From an uncultured bacterium (lineage in GTDB: Bacteria > Cyanobacteriota > Vampirovibrionia > Gastranaerophilales > Gastranaerophilaceae): 64,000 nucleotides of DNA. Below, one piece after another: positions 25,059 to 32,638 of this stretch. Position 1 is the first letter of the stretch. The number at the start of each line of letters is the position of its first letter. The notes beneath the pieces are model-generated. The model ran no database searches, was not told the DNA's origin, and saw nothing but the letters and a program-made list of their open reading frames with translations. The stretch is from assembly GCA_950022695.1 (NCBI GenBank), contig CATLLN010000002.1:62001-126000 (forward strand), given 5' to 3'. Position numbers and translations under genes: made by a program.

Positions 25059-25259
25059 TTAATCAATATCTTCTACATAAGCGAATTTACCTGATAAATA
25101 TGCCGCACTAACTCTATTTTTTGTATTAATCTTTTTCAAAATAGCACATACATGCGCTTTCGCAGTATGCTTACTAATATGTAAAACTTCCCCAATTTCT
25201 ACATTGTTGTATCCTTTACACATATAATATAAAACTTCTTTTTCTCTGTTTGTAAACAT
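25059..25259 (-). CDS. Stand-alone LuxR/GerE-type HTH protein, 66 aa
   Basis: The whole protein is one GerE-type helix-turn-helix. It has TNREKEVLYYMCKGYNNVEI for helices 1-2, then LHISKHTAKAHVCAILKKIN with the recognition helix, and a short tail. There is no receiver or ligand domain, so it works as an orphan DNA-binding module or with a partner. AAAGGATATTATT-ATG is a clear start. It lies upstream of alaS on the same strand, about 85 nt apart. Confidence 0.88.
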   Translation of the reverse strand: MFTNREKEVLYYMCKGYNNVEIGEVLHISKHTAKAHVCAILKKINTKNRVSAAYLSGKFAYVEDID

Positions 25260-25412
25260 AATAATATCCTTTCACTATTCTTAATCCAATAAATAATAAA
25301 CACTTTTAAGCAAATAATTATTTAATAATATTTCCAGTTTTAAAAAATTAAAAAATATTTACAAAAAAATATACTTGCAAGAAAAATTTTTCGTGCTAAT
25401 ATAAAAATGCAA

Positions 25413-25459
<47 letters not shown>

Positions 25460-25486
<27 letters not shown>

Positions 25487-25945
25487 TTTTTTGCGACAAG
25501 AGTCAAAATTAATAAAGTACGAGAAAGGTAAGTTATAGTCATAGCTTACCTTTCGACCTTCTAAAGTGCAGTTCGAAAGTAAGTAATTTAATAATTTTCT
25601 TTGTTCGATAGGGAATTGCTGTTTACACAAGATATAAGCGTTTTTCAGCGTTTCGATAATTCTAACCCCTTCTTCATAGTATTTTTGTTCGGCATGTATA
25701 AGTTTTTTATTAGAGTCCGAGTTTGGAGTTAATACTGTTCCTTCCTTGACTAAATGAATTTCAAATTTGCTATCATCAACATCTACATAATCCCTAAAAT
25801 TTCCATAAAGTCGGTCTGTTTTCTCTACTAGAATGGCATTAACATCCTTACTCTTTTTTAAGAATGTAAGCATTTCAGCGAACTTGTGTCTGCCAGTTTG
25901 TTTTGCAGTTTCTGCTTCTTCAAATTCTTTTAATAAACTATGTTT
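25460..25945 (-). pseudogene. Serine recombinase remnant, both ends truncated and the middle deleted
   Basis: The open frame begins without a start codon (KHSLLKEFEEAETAKQTGRH) and runs into a clear resolvase-type segment, AILVEKTDRLYGNFRDYVDV with the usual Arg-Leu-Tyr-Asn/Gly-Phe block. It then jumps to a C-terminal stretch (LKNAYILCKQQFPIEQRKLL, NYLLSNCTLEGRK) seen at the very end of large serine recombinases. The N-terminal part with the catalytic Ser and the recombinase/zinc domains are missing. The last eight codons are derived from the tRNA-Arg gene. It is a wrecked integrase sitting against its presumed attachment site. Confidence 0.75.
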
Positions 25946-25969
25946 TTAGTCAATTAGATTTTAAGCACA

Positions 25970-26000
25970 ATAAAAAACCCTCTTAAATATGTATTTAAGT
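25970..26000 (-). terminator. Terminator of the two-gene cargo operon
   Basis: CTTAAATA/TATTTAAG (25982-25999) is followed on the minus strand by AGGG and six T, just after the 152-residue gene. Confidence 0.7.
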
Positions 26001-26016
26001 CTTTATTAAATAGTTA

Positions 26017-26475
26017 TTACATATACTCAAATTCAAATAAATCAAAATCATTATCATCAAAAGGAATTTTGCCTGTTGAATAATCAATATACTTATTTAC
26101 AAGTTCAATTGAATCAAATTTTCTTTCATATTGATGAATAAAAAAGCCAAAATTGTATGTAACTTCAAATACACAAAAGCATTCTTCATTTTGGTCTTTA
26201 TTAATACTTCTACAAGCTACTAAAAAGCTAGTACCCTCTTCTAAAGCTTCCGTTTTAATTACGTTAGATTTATAGTATTTGTTTTCAGAAAACAAACTAC
26301 CTTTTTGCAAATTATTTAAGTAATCTTCTAATGGCTTTTCTGTAACATTTTTTGGACAACAAGGAAATTCTGTTGGAGTTTTGTAAGTTTGTACAGCATT
26401 ATCCGTCAAAGATGGAAAATAGTCATAGTATAATGCTTTTTGTATAAATTCATTTGTAGTATTAATATTAGCCAT
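26017..26475 (-). CDS. Hypothetical protein, 152 aa, island cargo
   Basis: A soluble protein with a Cys-Cys-Pro cluster (EFPCCPKNV), three Cys in the middle and a strongly acidic end (DDNDFDLFEFEYM). It has no signal peptide or membrane segment. I do not recognise it. It is 30 nt downstream of the coiled-coil membrane protein gene and is probably cotranscribed, sharing the terminator below. The pair lies between the recombinase remnant and the chromosomal genes, so it is likely imported cargo. Confidence 0.55.
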   Translation of the reverse strand: MANINTTNEFIQKALYYDYFPSLTDNAVQTYKTPTEFPCCPKNVTEKPLEDYLNNLQKGSLFSENKYYKSNVIKTEALEEGTSFLVACRSINKDQNEECFCVFEVTYNFGFFIHQYERKFDSIELVNKYIDYSTGKIPFDDNDFDLFEFEYM

Positions 26476-26505
26476 AAGTTTGCATCCGTATCTTTATCTT
26501 TAGTA

Positions 26506-27786
26506 TTAGTCCTTGTTTTCTTTGTTTTCAGTAGGTTTAATTATATCTGCAATGCTTTTATAATAGTTTGAAAAATCTAATGTATATTGTTTTTCAGTTG
26601 TTCTAAAGACTTTATCTGTAGGAGTTGTAAATATATTTCCAATCACTGCAATTAAGAAGTTTTTATCTTTTTCCTCTTCTTCGCCATCTAATCCTTTAAT
26701 TAAATCAAAATAAGGTTTTAGAGCTAATGATATTGTAGATTTAAATGCATATTCTTCTATAAGCCTTCTTGTTTTTGTGTATCTGTCTGTAAAAAAGTAA
26801 AGTAAATAAAGAATTGGCATTGATAAGGTAAATTTTAGAACGACATCTTTAAACCAATCAATTGGTGTATTTGCAGGCAAGTGTTGTAAAGAACCCATAA
26901 CCTTTAAAGAAATTATTATTAGTACAATAGTAGAAATAATAACTCCAACCAACCACCACGCCTGAGTTTTTTCTAAATCCTCTTTACGTTTTTGAAAAGT
27001 ATGAAATAAACTAATCCCAGTAGCCTTTTGAAGTTGTTCTACTATCTGATTTGTTAAATCATCGTTCTTTTTAAATACCTTATCTGTTTTATCCTGACAA
27101 TCAGCTAAATGTTGATTTATATCTTTTGTTGTTTCCTGCATATTTTCAATATACTCGTCAACAGTTTCTTTGAAAGCGACAGAGTCAGCTTCGATTTGTT
27201 TAATTTTGCTATTACTGTTTATTGCTTCTGTATTAATTTTATCAATCTTACTAATTGAAATTTCTATATCAGATTGATATTGTTTAATCAAATGGGCTAA
27301 TTCATCTTCTTTATCTGTAAAATTATCTTTAGCACATTCAAAATATTCATCTACTTTGCTTTCTTTATCCTTGACATATTCATGTGTATCAGCTAGAAGC
27401 TTTTCAATATCTGTTTTGTTGTTTTCTAAATATTCAGTATTTTCACCCATCCATTCTTCTATTCGAGCATCTAATTCTTCAATTTTTGTTTCGGTATCTA
27501 CTTTATATGTATCAGCTTGAGTTTCAAGTGAATTAAGCCTGTTATCATATTCATCTAGGGAATTGTTGAATTGTTGTAAAGTAATATTTATTTTATTTTC
27601 AGACTCGCTAAAATTATTGATTATTTCTTCTGGTTTGTTACTTAAATCTTCAACATTTTTAGTGATATTTTCTACTTGTTGTTGTAGATTTGTATATCGA
27701 GTTTCAATTTCTTTTAGTTTTGCAGAAAGTTCTTCAATATTTTTTTCTAAATCATCTTCGATAATGGCTTTGTTTTCTTCTGTCAT
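26506..27786 (-). CDS. Long coiled-coil protein with two C-terminal membrane helices
   Basis: Residues about 10-250 are one extended heptad-rich coiled coil (e.g. LEEIETRYTNLQQQVENITK-type repeats, very rich in Glu, Asp, Lys and Asn). Two membrane helices follow (WWLVGVIISTIVLIIISLKV about 288-308, and FTLSMPILYLLYFFTDRY about 335). Next comes a conserved-looking cytoplasmic segment (RRLIEEYAFKSTISLALKPY) and an acidic tail. The layout is a membrane-anchored rod, as in some island-borne defence or stress proteins, but no function can be assigned from sequence. AAAGGAG lies 9 nt before ATG. It forms an operon with the 152-residue gene. Confidence 0.65.
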   Translation of the reverse strand: MTEENKAIIEDDLEKNIEELSAKLKEIETRYTNLQQQVENITKNVEDLSNKPEEIINNFSESENKINITLQQFNNSLDEYDNRLNSLETQADTYKVDTETKIEELDARIEEWMGENTEYLENNKTDIEKLLADTHEYVKDKESKVDEYFECAKDNFTDKEDELAHLIKQYQSDIEISISKIDKINTEAINSNSKIKQIEADSVAFKETVDEYIENMQETTKDINQHLADCQDKTDKVFKKNDDLTNQIVEQLQKATGISLFHTFQKRKEDLEKTQAWWLVGVIISTIVLIIISLKVMGSLQHLPANTPIDWFKDVVLKFTLSMPILYLLYFFTDRYTKTRRLIEEYAFKSTISLALKPYFDLIKGLDGEEEEKDKNFLIAVIGNIFTTPTDKVFRTTEKQYTLDFSNYYKSIADIIKPTENKENKD

Positions 27787-28200
27787 AAGGCTTAATCTCC
27801 TTTATCTAATTATTTCTAAATAAATAGATTTATTCAAGCTTATGTTAATATTACTTCACAATTCAAGCCACATTCTCGAGCAACCAAGTTCTGAACTCGT
27901 CAATTCTGTGGTAGATTACTTAAAAAGCGGGTTTAAACCCGCTTTTTTATTATAATAGCTGCTACTTATATAAAATTAAATGGTATTCATTTTAATTTGA
28001 GAAATTATTATTAATTAAATTATGTTATTTTATATAATACTTTTATTATTTTTTTTCACTTGTTTTTATATTAACTTTTCTTGTAGATTAAATTTTACAT
28101 TTAACATCTTTATATCATCACCCTAACTTATGCCAGTATAGCGGATGTTTTCTTGTTTGCAGCCTGGTTTAATATAGATGAATATAAAAGGAGATATACT
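27787..28200. other. 414-bp intergenic stretch
   Basis: It holds the ribosome binding site of the leftward coiled-coil gene, then a plus-strand hairpin with a T-run (27923-27948) that has no intact plus-strand gene in front. A very AT-rich region up to the cupin gene follows. No ORF with coding character was found. The orphan terminator may be left over from the island's right end. Confidence 0.5.
27921..27949 (+). terminator. Orphan terminator hairpin
   Basis: AAAAGCGGGTTT/AAACCCGCTTTTTT is a symmetric stem with T-runs suited to both directions. No intact gene precedes it on the plus strand. Confidence 0.75.
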
Positions 28201-28509
28201 ATGTATTACAATGTTTTGAAAGCCAAAGAACTTGCTGAATTAGATAATGATAGATTATTTAGAAAAGAAGTTTTAATGCAAAATAACGACAGTTGTTTTG
28301 ATATTATTTCAATTAAAAAAGATGAAATTATCGATACACACACAGCAAAAGCTGATGCTGCTGTTTATGTTATTGATGGCGAAATCGAAATTCACTTTGA
28401 TGCTCAAAAATTCGAAGTAAATAAAGGCGAGCTTTTAATGTTCAAAAAAGATTGTCAACATAAAGTTATTGCAAAAAAAGATTCAAAATTTTTCTTAATC
28501 AAGATTTAG
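28201..28509 (+). CDS. Small single-domain cupin
   Basis: The 102-residue protein folds as one beta-barrel cupin. IDTHTAKADAAVYVIDGEIE carries the first cupin motif with its His pair reduced to T-H-T-A, and FEVNKGELLMFKKDCQHKVI is the second motif ending in a metal-type His. It is cytoplasmic. Such proteins bind a metal or small ligand; the specific role cannot be told. AAAGGAG lies 7 nt before ATG at 28201, so the longer open frame (from 28153) is not used. It is monocistronic and ends in a hairpin. Confidence 0.82.
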   Translation: MYYNVLKAKELAELDNDRLFRKEVLMQNNDSCFDIISIKKDEIIDTHTAKADAAVYVIDGEIEIHFDAQKFEVNKGELLMFKKDCQHKVIAKKDSKFFLIKI

Positions 28510-28535
28510 ATGTCATCTAAAAAGGGTTATTATAA

Positions 28536-28564
28536 AGCGGCGCAGGCATTCTGCCTGCGCCGTA
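28536..28564. terminator. GC-rich hairpin between convergent cupin and TPR genes
   Basis: CGGCGCAGGCA/TGCCTGCGCCG (28538-28562) with a 3-nt centre. AAGGGT and ACCCTT flank it and could extend the stem. The T-tract is weak on both sides. Confidence 0.65.
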
Positions 28565-28571
28565 CCCTTGT

Positions 28572-30008
28572 TTATATTACTTGAGGAAATCTTTTTAAGA
28601 TACTTATTAAACGAGCATCATTTGGAGATTTTTTATAAATTTTCTTAAAATATTTTTTCACTTCTTTCAAATTCAACTCAAGCCATTCAGAATTATCCGA
28701 CACTTCAAAAAATTCAACAAAATAAGAAATACTTTTTTCATAATCCTTTATCTCATAATAAGACGATGCAAGCATAGCTTTCCGTCCGCCAAAATCTTCG
28801 ATATTCGCATCTTTTATTTTCATAATCAATGAAATTATTTTGTGATAATCTCTTTCTTTTTTAGGACGATTTGAATGCATAAGAGCTTCATAAAAAATAC
28901 TATACGGATCTTCTGAATCGACAGCGAGAAGTCTATTTGTAATTTCTTCAGCTTCTTTATATCTTTTTTTACATTGCAATATTGAAATTTTTGACAGTAA
29001 CAACCTATAATCATCAGGATATTTTTCCAAAGCCTTATCGCTTAAATCAAGGGCTTTCTTATATTGCTTTGCTGCAGCAAGAATTGAAATATAACTGCAG
29101 TAATAATCGTTATCAACATCACCGTCAGCAAGCTTATAACCTTTTCTAATCCACTTTAAAGCCTGTTTATTATTATTTTTTATACTATACAAAAAACCTA
29201 GTCTTGAATACATATCCGGTTCTTTACAGCCTAGTTTTTCTGCCATCAGGAATGGCTCTAACGCGTTACTATCTTCACACGACTGAAAATACGCAAACCC
29301 TTTTCGATAATAGCCCCAGAAATCTTTTTTATCTAAAAAGATATATTTATTTGCATATTCTATACCTTTTTTATGGTTTTCCAGCATACTGTAGCAATAG
29401 GACATTTCGTAGAATAAAGAATTAAAATTTTCACCAAAACCTTCAGCCTTCTCGTAATACTTTAAAGCGCTTTTAAAATCCTGATTTCTATAATATACAT
29501 AGCCTTTCCAATAATATGAATAAGCTTCTTTAGTATCTAATTTTATTGCTTTTGAAGCATATTTTACCGCCTTCATAAAATTGCCTGCATCAAGATACAA
29601 CTCAGATGTTGCGCGATACATTATAACAATATCGCAGTCGTATTTTTCCGCTATAAGATAATATTTTAAAGCCTGCTCATTATCATTTTTGGTAATGTGA
29701 TAATATCTTCCTAGCAGTGAATAAGGAAAAGCATATTCGCTGTCAATATCAATAGATTTTTGAGCATATTCTTTTACTTTGTCAGATTCGCCCAAACAAC
29801 CATAAACCCAAGCCATATTAGCAAACATAACAGCAGATTCATAACCTTCTTTTTCAGCAGCTTTAAACTTTTTCAATGCCAACTCGTTTTTATCCTGATT
29901 ATAAAAAAACATTCCTTCATTAAAAAGCCCAAACCCACGGTTTGAAAGTTTTTCAGTTTCTTTTTTCTTAAAATCTTTATTAAATTGAATAACTTTATTT
30001 TTTCCCAA
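28572..30008 (-). CDS. TPR-repeat protein, 478 aa
   Basis: The sequence is a run of about ten tetratricopeptide repeats from residue 20 to 440. Examples are SAVMFANMAWVYGCLGESDK, AFPYSLLGRYYHITKNDNEQ, AYSYYWKGYVYYRNQDFKSA and FWGYYRKGFAYFQSCEDSNA. The regular A-x-x-x-Y-x-x-x/G/A pattern is visible throughout. There is no signal peptide or membrane helix, so it is a cytoplasmic scaffold for protein-protein contacts; the partner is unknown. It follows the M48-like gene by about 56 nt but a terminator separates them. Confidence 0.88.
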   Translation of the reverse strand: MGKNKVIQFNKDFKKKETEKLSNRGFGLFNEGMFFYNQDKNELALKKFKAAEKEGYESAVMFANMAWVYGCLGESDKVKEYAQKSIDIDSEYAFPYSLLGRYYHITKNDNEQALKYYLIAEKYDCDIVIMYRATSELYLDAGNFMKAVKYASKAIKLDTKEAYSYYWKGYVYYRNQDFKSALKYYEKAEGFGENFNSLFYEMSYCYSMLENHKKGIEYANKYIFLDKKDFWGYYRKGFAYFQSCEDSNALEPFLMAEKLGCKEPDMYSRLGFLYSIKNNNKQALKWIRKGYKLADGDVDNDYYCSYISILAAAKQYKKALDLSDKALEKYPDDYRLLLSKISILQCKKRYKEAEEITNRLLAVDSEDPYSIFYEALMHSNRPKKERDYHKIISLIMKIKDANIEDFGGRKAMLASSYYEIKDYEKSISYFVEFFEVSDNSEWLELNLKEVKKYFKKIYKKSPNDARLISILKRFPQVI

Positions 30009-30028
30009 GTTTTCACTCCCAACATTAA

Positions 30029-30057
30029 AAATAACCCTCCCGTAAAGAGAGGGTTAA
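30029..30057 (-). terminator. Terminator near the M48-like gene
   Basis: AACCCTC/GAGGGTT (30033-30055) is followed on the minus strand by ATTTTTAA. It lies directly after the stop codon of the M48-like gene. Confidence 0.75.
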
Positions 30058-30064
30058 GTATTCT

Positions 30065-30862
30065 TTATTGAGCTCCGTTCAACAATCCGTAAGCTGCATC
30101 CCAACCGCTCATTCCACCGCGGGTTTTGAATTTTCTTAATTGAGTTGTGCTTGTTGATTTTGCTTTTTGTTGAGCTTTTGTATTTTTTGTTTCAAGTTTT
30201 TTATTAGCTTTTCTTTCAGCTACTTCTGAATCCGCATAAATCAGAAAGTTTCTATATTCATTACAGCCGTAGCCTGCTTTAACTTTTGCAGGATAAGCAT
30301 AGCTGATATAGTTATAGATACTCATTGCTCTATCAGCATTAGCAGGTTTTCCCTGAATTGTTTCCCAATATGTGCCGGTTTGTTTTGTTAAAACAACGAT
30401 TATTGCAAGCGGATTGTAACCTGCATTTACCATTAAATCTGCTGCTAAAATATCAGCTTCTTTTTCTTCTTTTGATGTTTTTAAATTAGATACGATATTT
30501 GAAGTTGCCTCATTTGTTGACGCATTTGAATCGGCAGTAAGAAGGTTAACCAATTTACCTTTTGAAGCGTGTCCGCTTATAATATGCCCTAATTCATTTG
30601 CAACAACTGCTGCGACTTCACTATCATTACCCGTATAAGTAAGTTCTTGAGTTGAAACATTAATAGTCTTATTCGCTGCGTAATTTGAATTATCTACAGC
30701 ACCTGAAACTACCATAAACTTGACATCTTTAGATGGAATACCACTTTTATTTAACAAAGCTGCACCAACTACAGGGACTCTATCTGTTGCTTTAAACGCT
30801 GCCGCACTTGACGGGATAGCAATTGATACAGCTATAAAAAGAGATAATAAAACTTTTTTCAT
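30065..30862 (-). CDS. Secreted M48-family-like protein lacking the first zinc histidine
   Basis: A signal peptide (KKVLLSLFIAVSIAIPSSAA, about residues 2-21) sends it to the periplasm. The M48 layout is recognisable: the active-site helix AAVVANELGHIISGH, then EKEADILAADLMVNAGYNPL with the third-ligand Glu and the conserved A-D-x-x-A. A later NADRAM stands where family members have HPxxxxR. In the helix, however, the first His of HExxH is Asn (codon AAT). Zinc binding and peptidase activity are therefore doubtful. It may be a pseudo-enzyme or a chaperone-like relative. The tail is basic (ETKNTKAQQKAK). AAGGAG precedes the start. Confidence 0.78.
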   Translation of the reverse strand: MKKVLLSLFIAVSIAIPSSAAAFKATDRVPVVGAALLNKSGIPSKDVKFMVVSGAVDNSNYAANKTINVSTQELTYTGNDSEVAAVVANELGHIISGHASKGKLVNLLTADSNASTNEATSNIVSNLKTSKEEKEADILAADLMVNAGYNPLAIIVVLTKQTGTYWETIQGKPANADRAMSIYNYISYAYPAKVKAGYGCNEYRNFLIYADSEVAERKANKKLETKNTKAQQKAKSTSTTQLRKFKTRGGMSGWDAAYGLLNGAQ

Positions 30863-30926
30863 ACTTTTTCTCCTTATCTAATACACACCAACATCATATA
30901 ACAAAATATCATTTTATAAAAGAATA

Positions 30927-30944
30927 TGCTAAGATAAATTTATG
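30927..30944 (+). promoter_or_regulatory. Extended -10 box 6 nt before the methylase ATG (leaderless)
   Basis: TG-C-TAAGAT ends at 30935, followed by 6 nt and ATG. The box is almost the same as that of aroA (TATGCTAA-x-AT). There is no ribosome binding site. Confidence 0.55.
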
Positions 30945-32618
30945 AACAAGGAAGTTTTAGTATCTAAAGCAACAAAAAAGAATTGGAAAAGGTTAAATGT
31001 AGATTCTACAGAACTACAAAAAAGACTATCGAAACGTGCAAATAAAAGATTTTCAAAAAAAACTTTTATTCCTATTGAATATTTCAGCAACAGCAAAAAC
31101 CTTGAAATACTGGAAGAAATTTTAAACTATTCTAAAGATATTAAGACAACAATATATTCTCTTGGTATAAATCTTCTTTGTGCAAATAATCTCTTGAATT
31201 CTGACAATCCTTATATCACAGAGATTTTAAACGAATTTCACAAAGGTGAGCCGGACGAAAGACTTCTAAAAATAAACTTACCATCTGAAGAAAAAGATTT
31301 TTTAGGAATTGTTTATCAATCACTTTTATCAGAAGGTACAAAAAATCAAAAAGGCTCATATTACACTCCGCAAAAAATAATTAATGATATAGATTTCAAT
31401 CCAAAATCTGACATGAAATTTTTAGATCCTTGCTGTGGTACAGGGAGTTTTTTACTTTTTGCAGCAGACAAAATCAAAAATCCGCAAAATATTTTCGGCT
31501 GCGACCTTGATAATACAGCCTGTTTTATTGCAAAAATAAACCTCATTATCAAATATAAAAACATAAAATTTCGTCCAAATATTTTAAATTGCGATTTTTT
31601 ATTAGCAGATAATATAAAAGATAAGTTTGACATAATCGGGACAAACCCACCTTGGGGAGCAGTTACAAATGCCAAATATAAACTTAAATTTCCACAAATA
31701 AAATCCGGAGAAACCTATTCATATTTTTTATACAAAGCTGAAAAATATTTAAAAAATAACGGAGAAATGTTTTTTGTACTTCCCGAATCAATTATGAATG
31801 TAAAATTACATGCAGATATTCGTGAATTCATTCTGAAGACTTTTGAAATCTCAAAAATTATTATATCGGGCAGAGCATTTTCAGGTGTATTAAGTAATAC
31901 AGTAACCCTTAGCCTGATAAAAAAACAAAATAAAAACAACAATATAATCATAAAAAAAGACGACAAAATTTTAAATATAAAACAAAAATTTTACCTTAAT
32001 AATATCAACTGTAATTTTTCTGTTTTAGACAACAAAGATGCGAATATTATAGAAAAGATTTATTCTTTACCACACAAAAAGCTGGATAAAAACAGTATCT
32101 GGGCAATCGGCATTGTTACAGGCAATAATTCCAAATACATTTCCGAAAACTCATTTGGCGGTGAAAAAATTTATTCAGGAAAAAACATTACGTATGAAGG
32201 AATTTCCGACACAAATAAATATATTAATTATCAGCGAAAAAACTTTCAACAAACAGCCCCGGATGAAATTTATCGTGCAAAAGAAAAACTTGTCTATAAA
32301 TTTATATCAAGAAAACCGGTTTTCGCTTACGATGAAAAACAAAGACTATTTTTAAACAGTGCAAATATCCTTATTCCAAAACTTAAAGGTTATACAATCA
32401 AAGAGGTTATGGCATTTTTGAATTCAGAACTTTTTGAATACATTTATTTAAAAAAATTCAATGAAATAAAAATTTTAAAAGGTAATCTTATGGAACTTCC
32501 GTTTCCAAAAGCATTTGAGAACACTAACAAAATCACAAATGAAAATATCTTTGAAATTTTTAATCTTACCCCGGATGAAATTAATCATATCAAATCCGAA
32601 CTTTTAAGATATAATTAA
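30942..32618 (+). CDS. N6-adenine DNA methyltransferase, TaqI/type I HsdM-like
   Basis: The 558-residue protein carries the SAM-binding motif LDPCCGTGSFLL (about residue 160), an acidic second motif (GCDLDNTACFIAKIN) and the catalytic GTNPPWG (about 232) of the gamma class. SKGSYYTPQ-like residues before motif I (KGSYYTPQKIIN) are typical of N-6 adenine methylases of restriction systems. The C-terminal 200 residues resemble a target-recognition domain (GEKIYSGKNITYEG, SANILIPKLKGY, FLNSELFEYIYLKKF). No restriction nuclease gene is adjacent. It may be an orphan regulatory methylase or the fused type IIG kind without a visible nuclease motif. NadE starts 20 nt downstream, suggesting an operon. 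Confidence 0.87.
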   Translation: MNKEVLVSKATKKNWKRLNVDSTELQKRLSKRANKRFSKKTFIPIEYFSNSKNLEILEEILNYSKDIKTTIYSLGINLLCANNLLNSDNPYITEILNEFHKGEPDERLLKINLPSEEKDFLGIVYQSLLSEGTKNQKGSYYTPQKIINDIDFNPKSDMKFLDPCCGTGSFLLFAADKIKNPQNIFGCDLDNTACFIAKINLIIKYKNIKFRPNILNCDFLLADNIKDKFDIIGTNPPWGAVTNAKYKLKFPQIKSGETYSYFLYKAEKYLKNNGEMFFVLPESIMNVKLHADIREFILKTFEISKIIISGRAFSGVLSNTVTLSLIKKQNKNNNIIIKKDDKILNIKQKFYLNNINCNFSVLDNKDANIIEKIYSLPHKKLDKNSIWAIGIVTGNNSKYISENSFGGEKIYSGKNITYEGISDTNKYINYQRKNFQQTAPDEIYRAKEKLVYKFISRKPVFAYDEKQRLFLNSANILIPKLKGYTIKEVMAFLNSELFEYIYLKKFNEIKILKGNLMELPFPKAFENTNKITNENIFEIFNLTPDEINHIKSELLRYN

Positions 32619-32638
32619 CTTAAATAGAGGATAATAAA

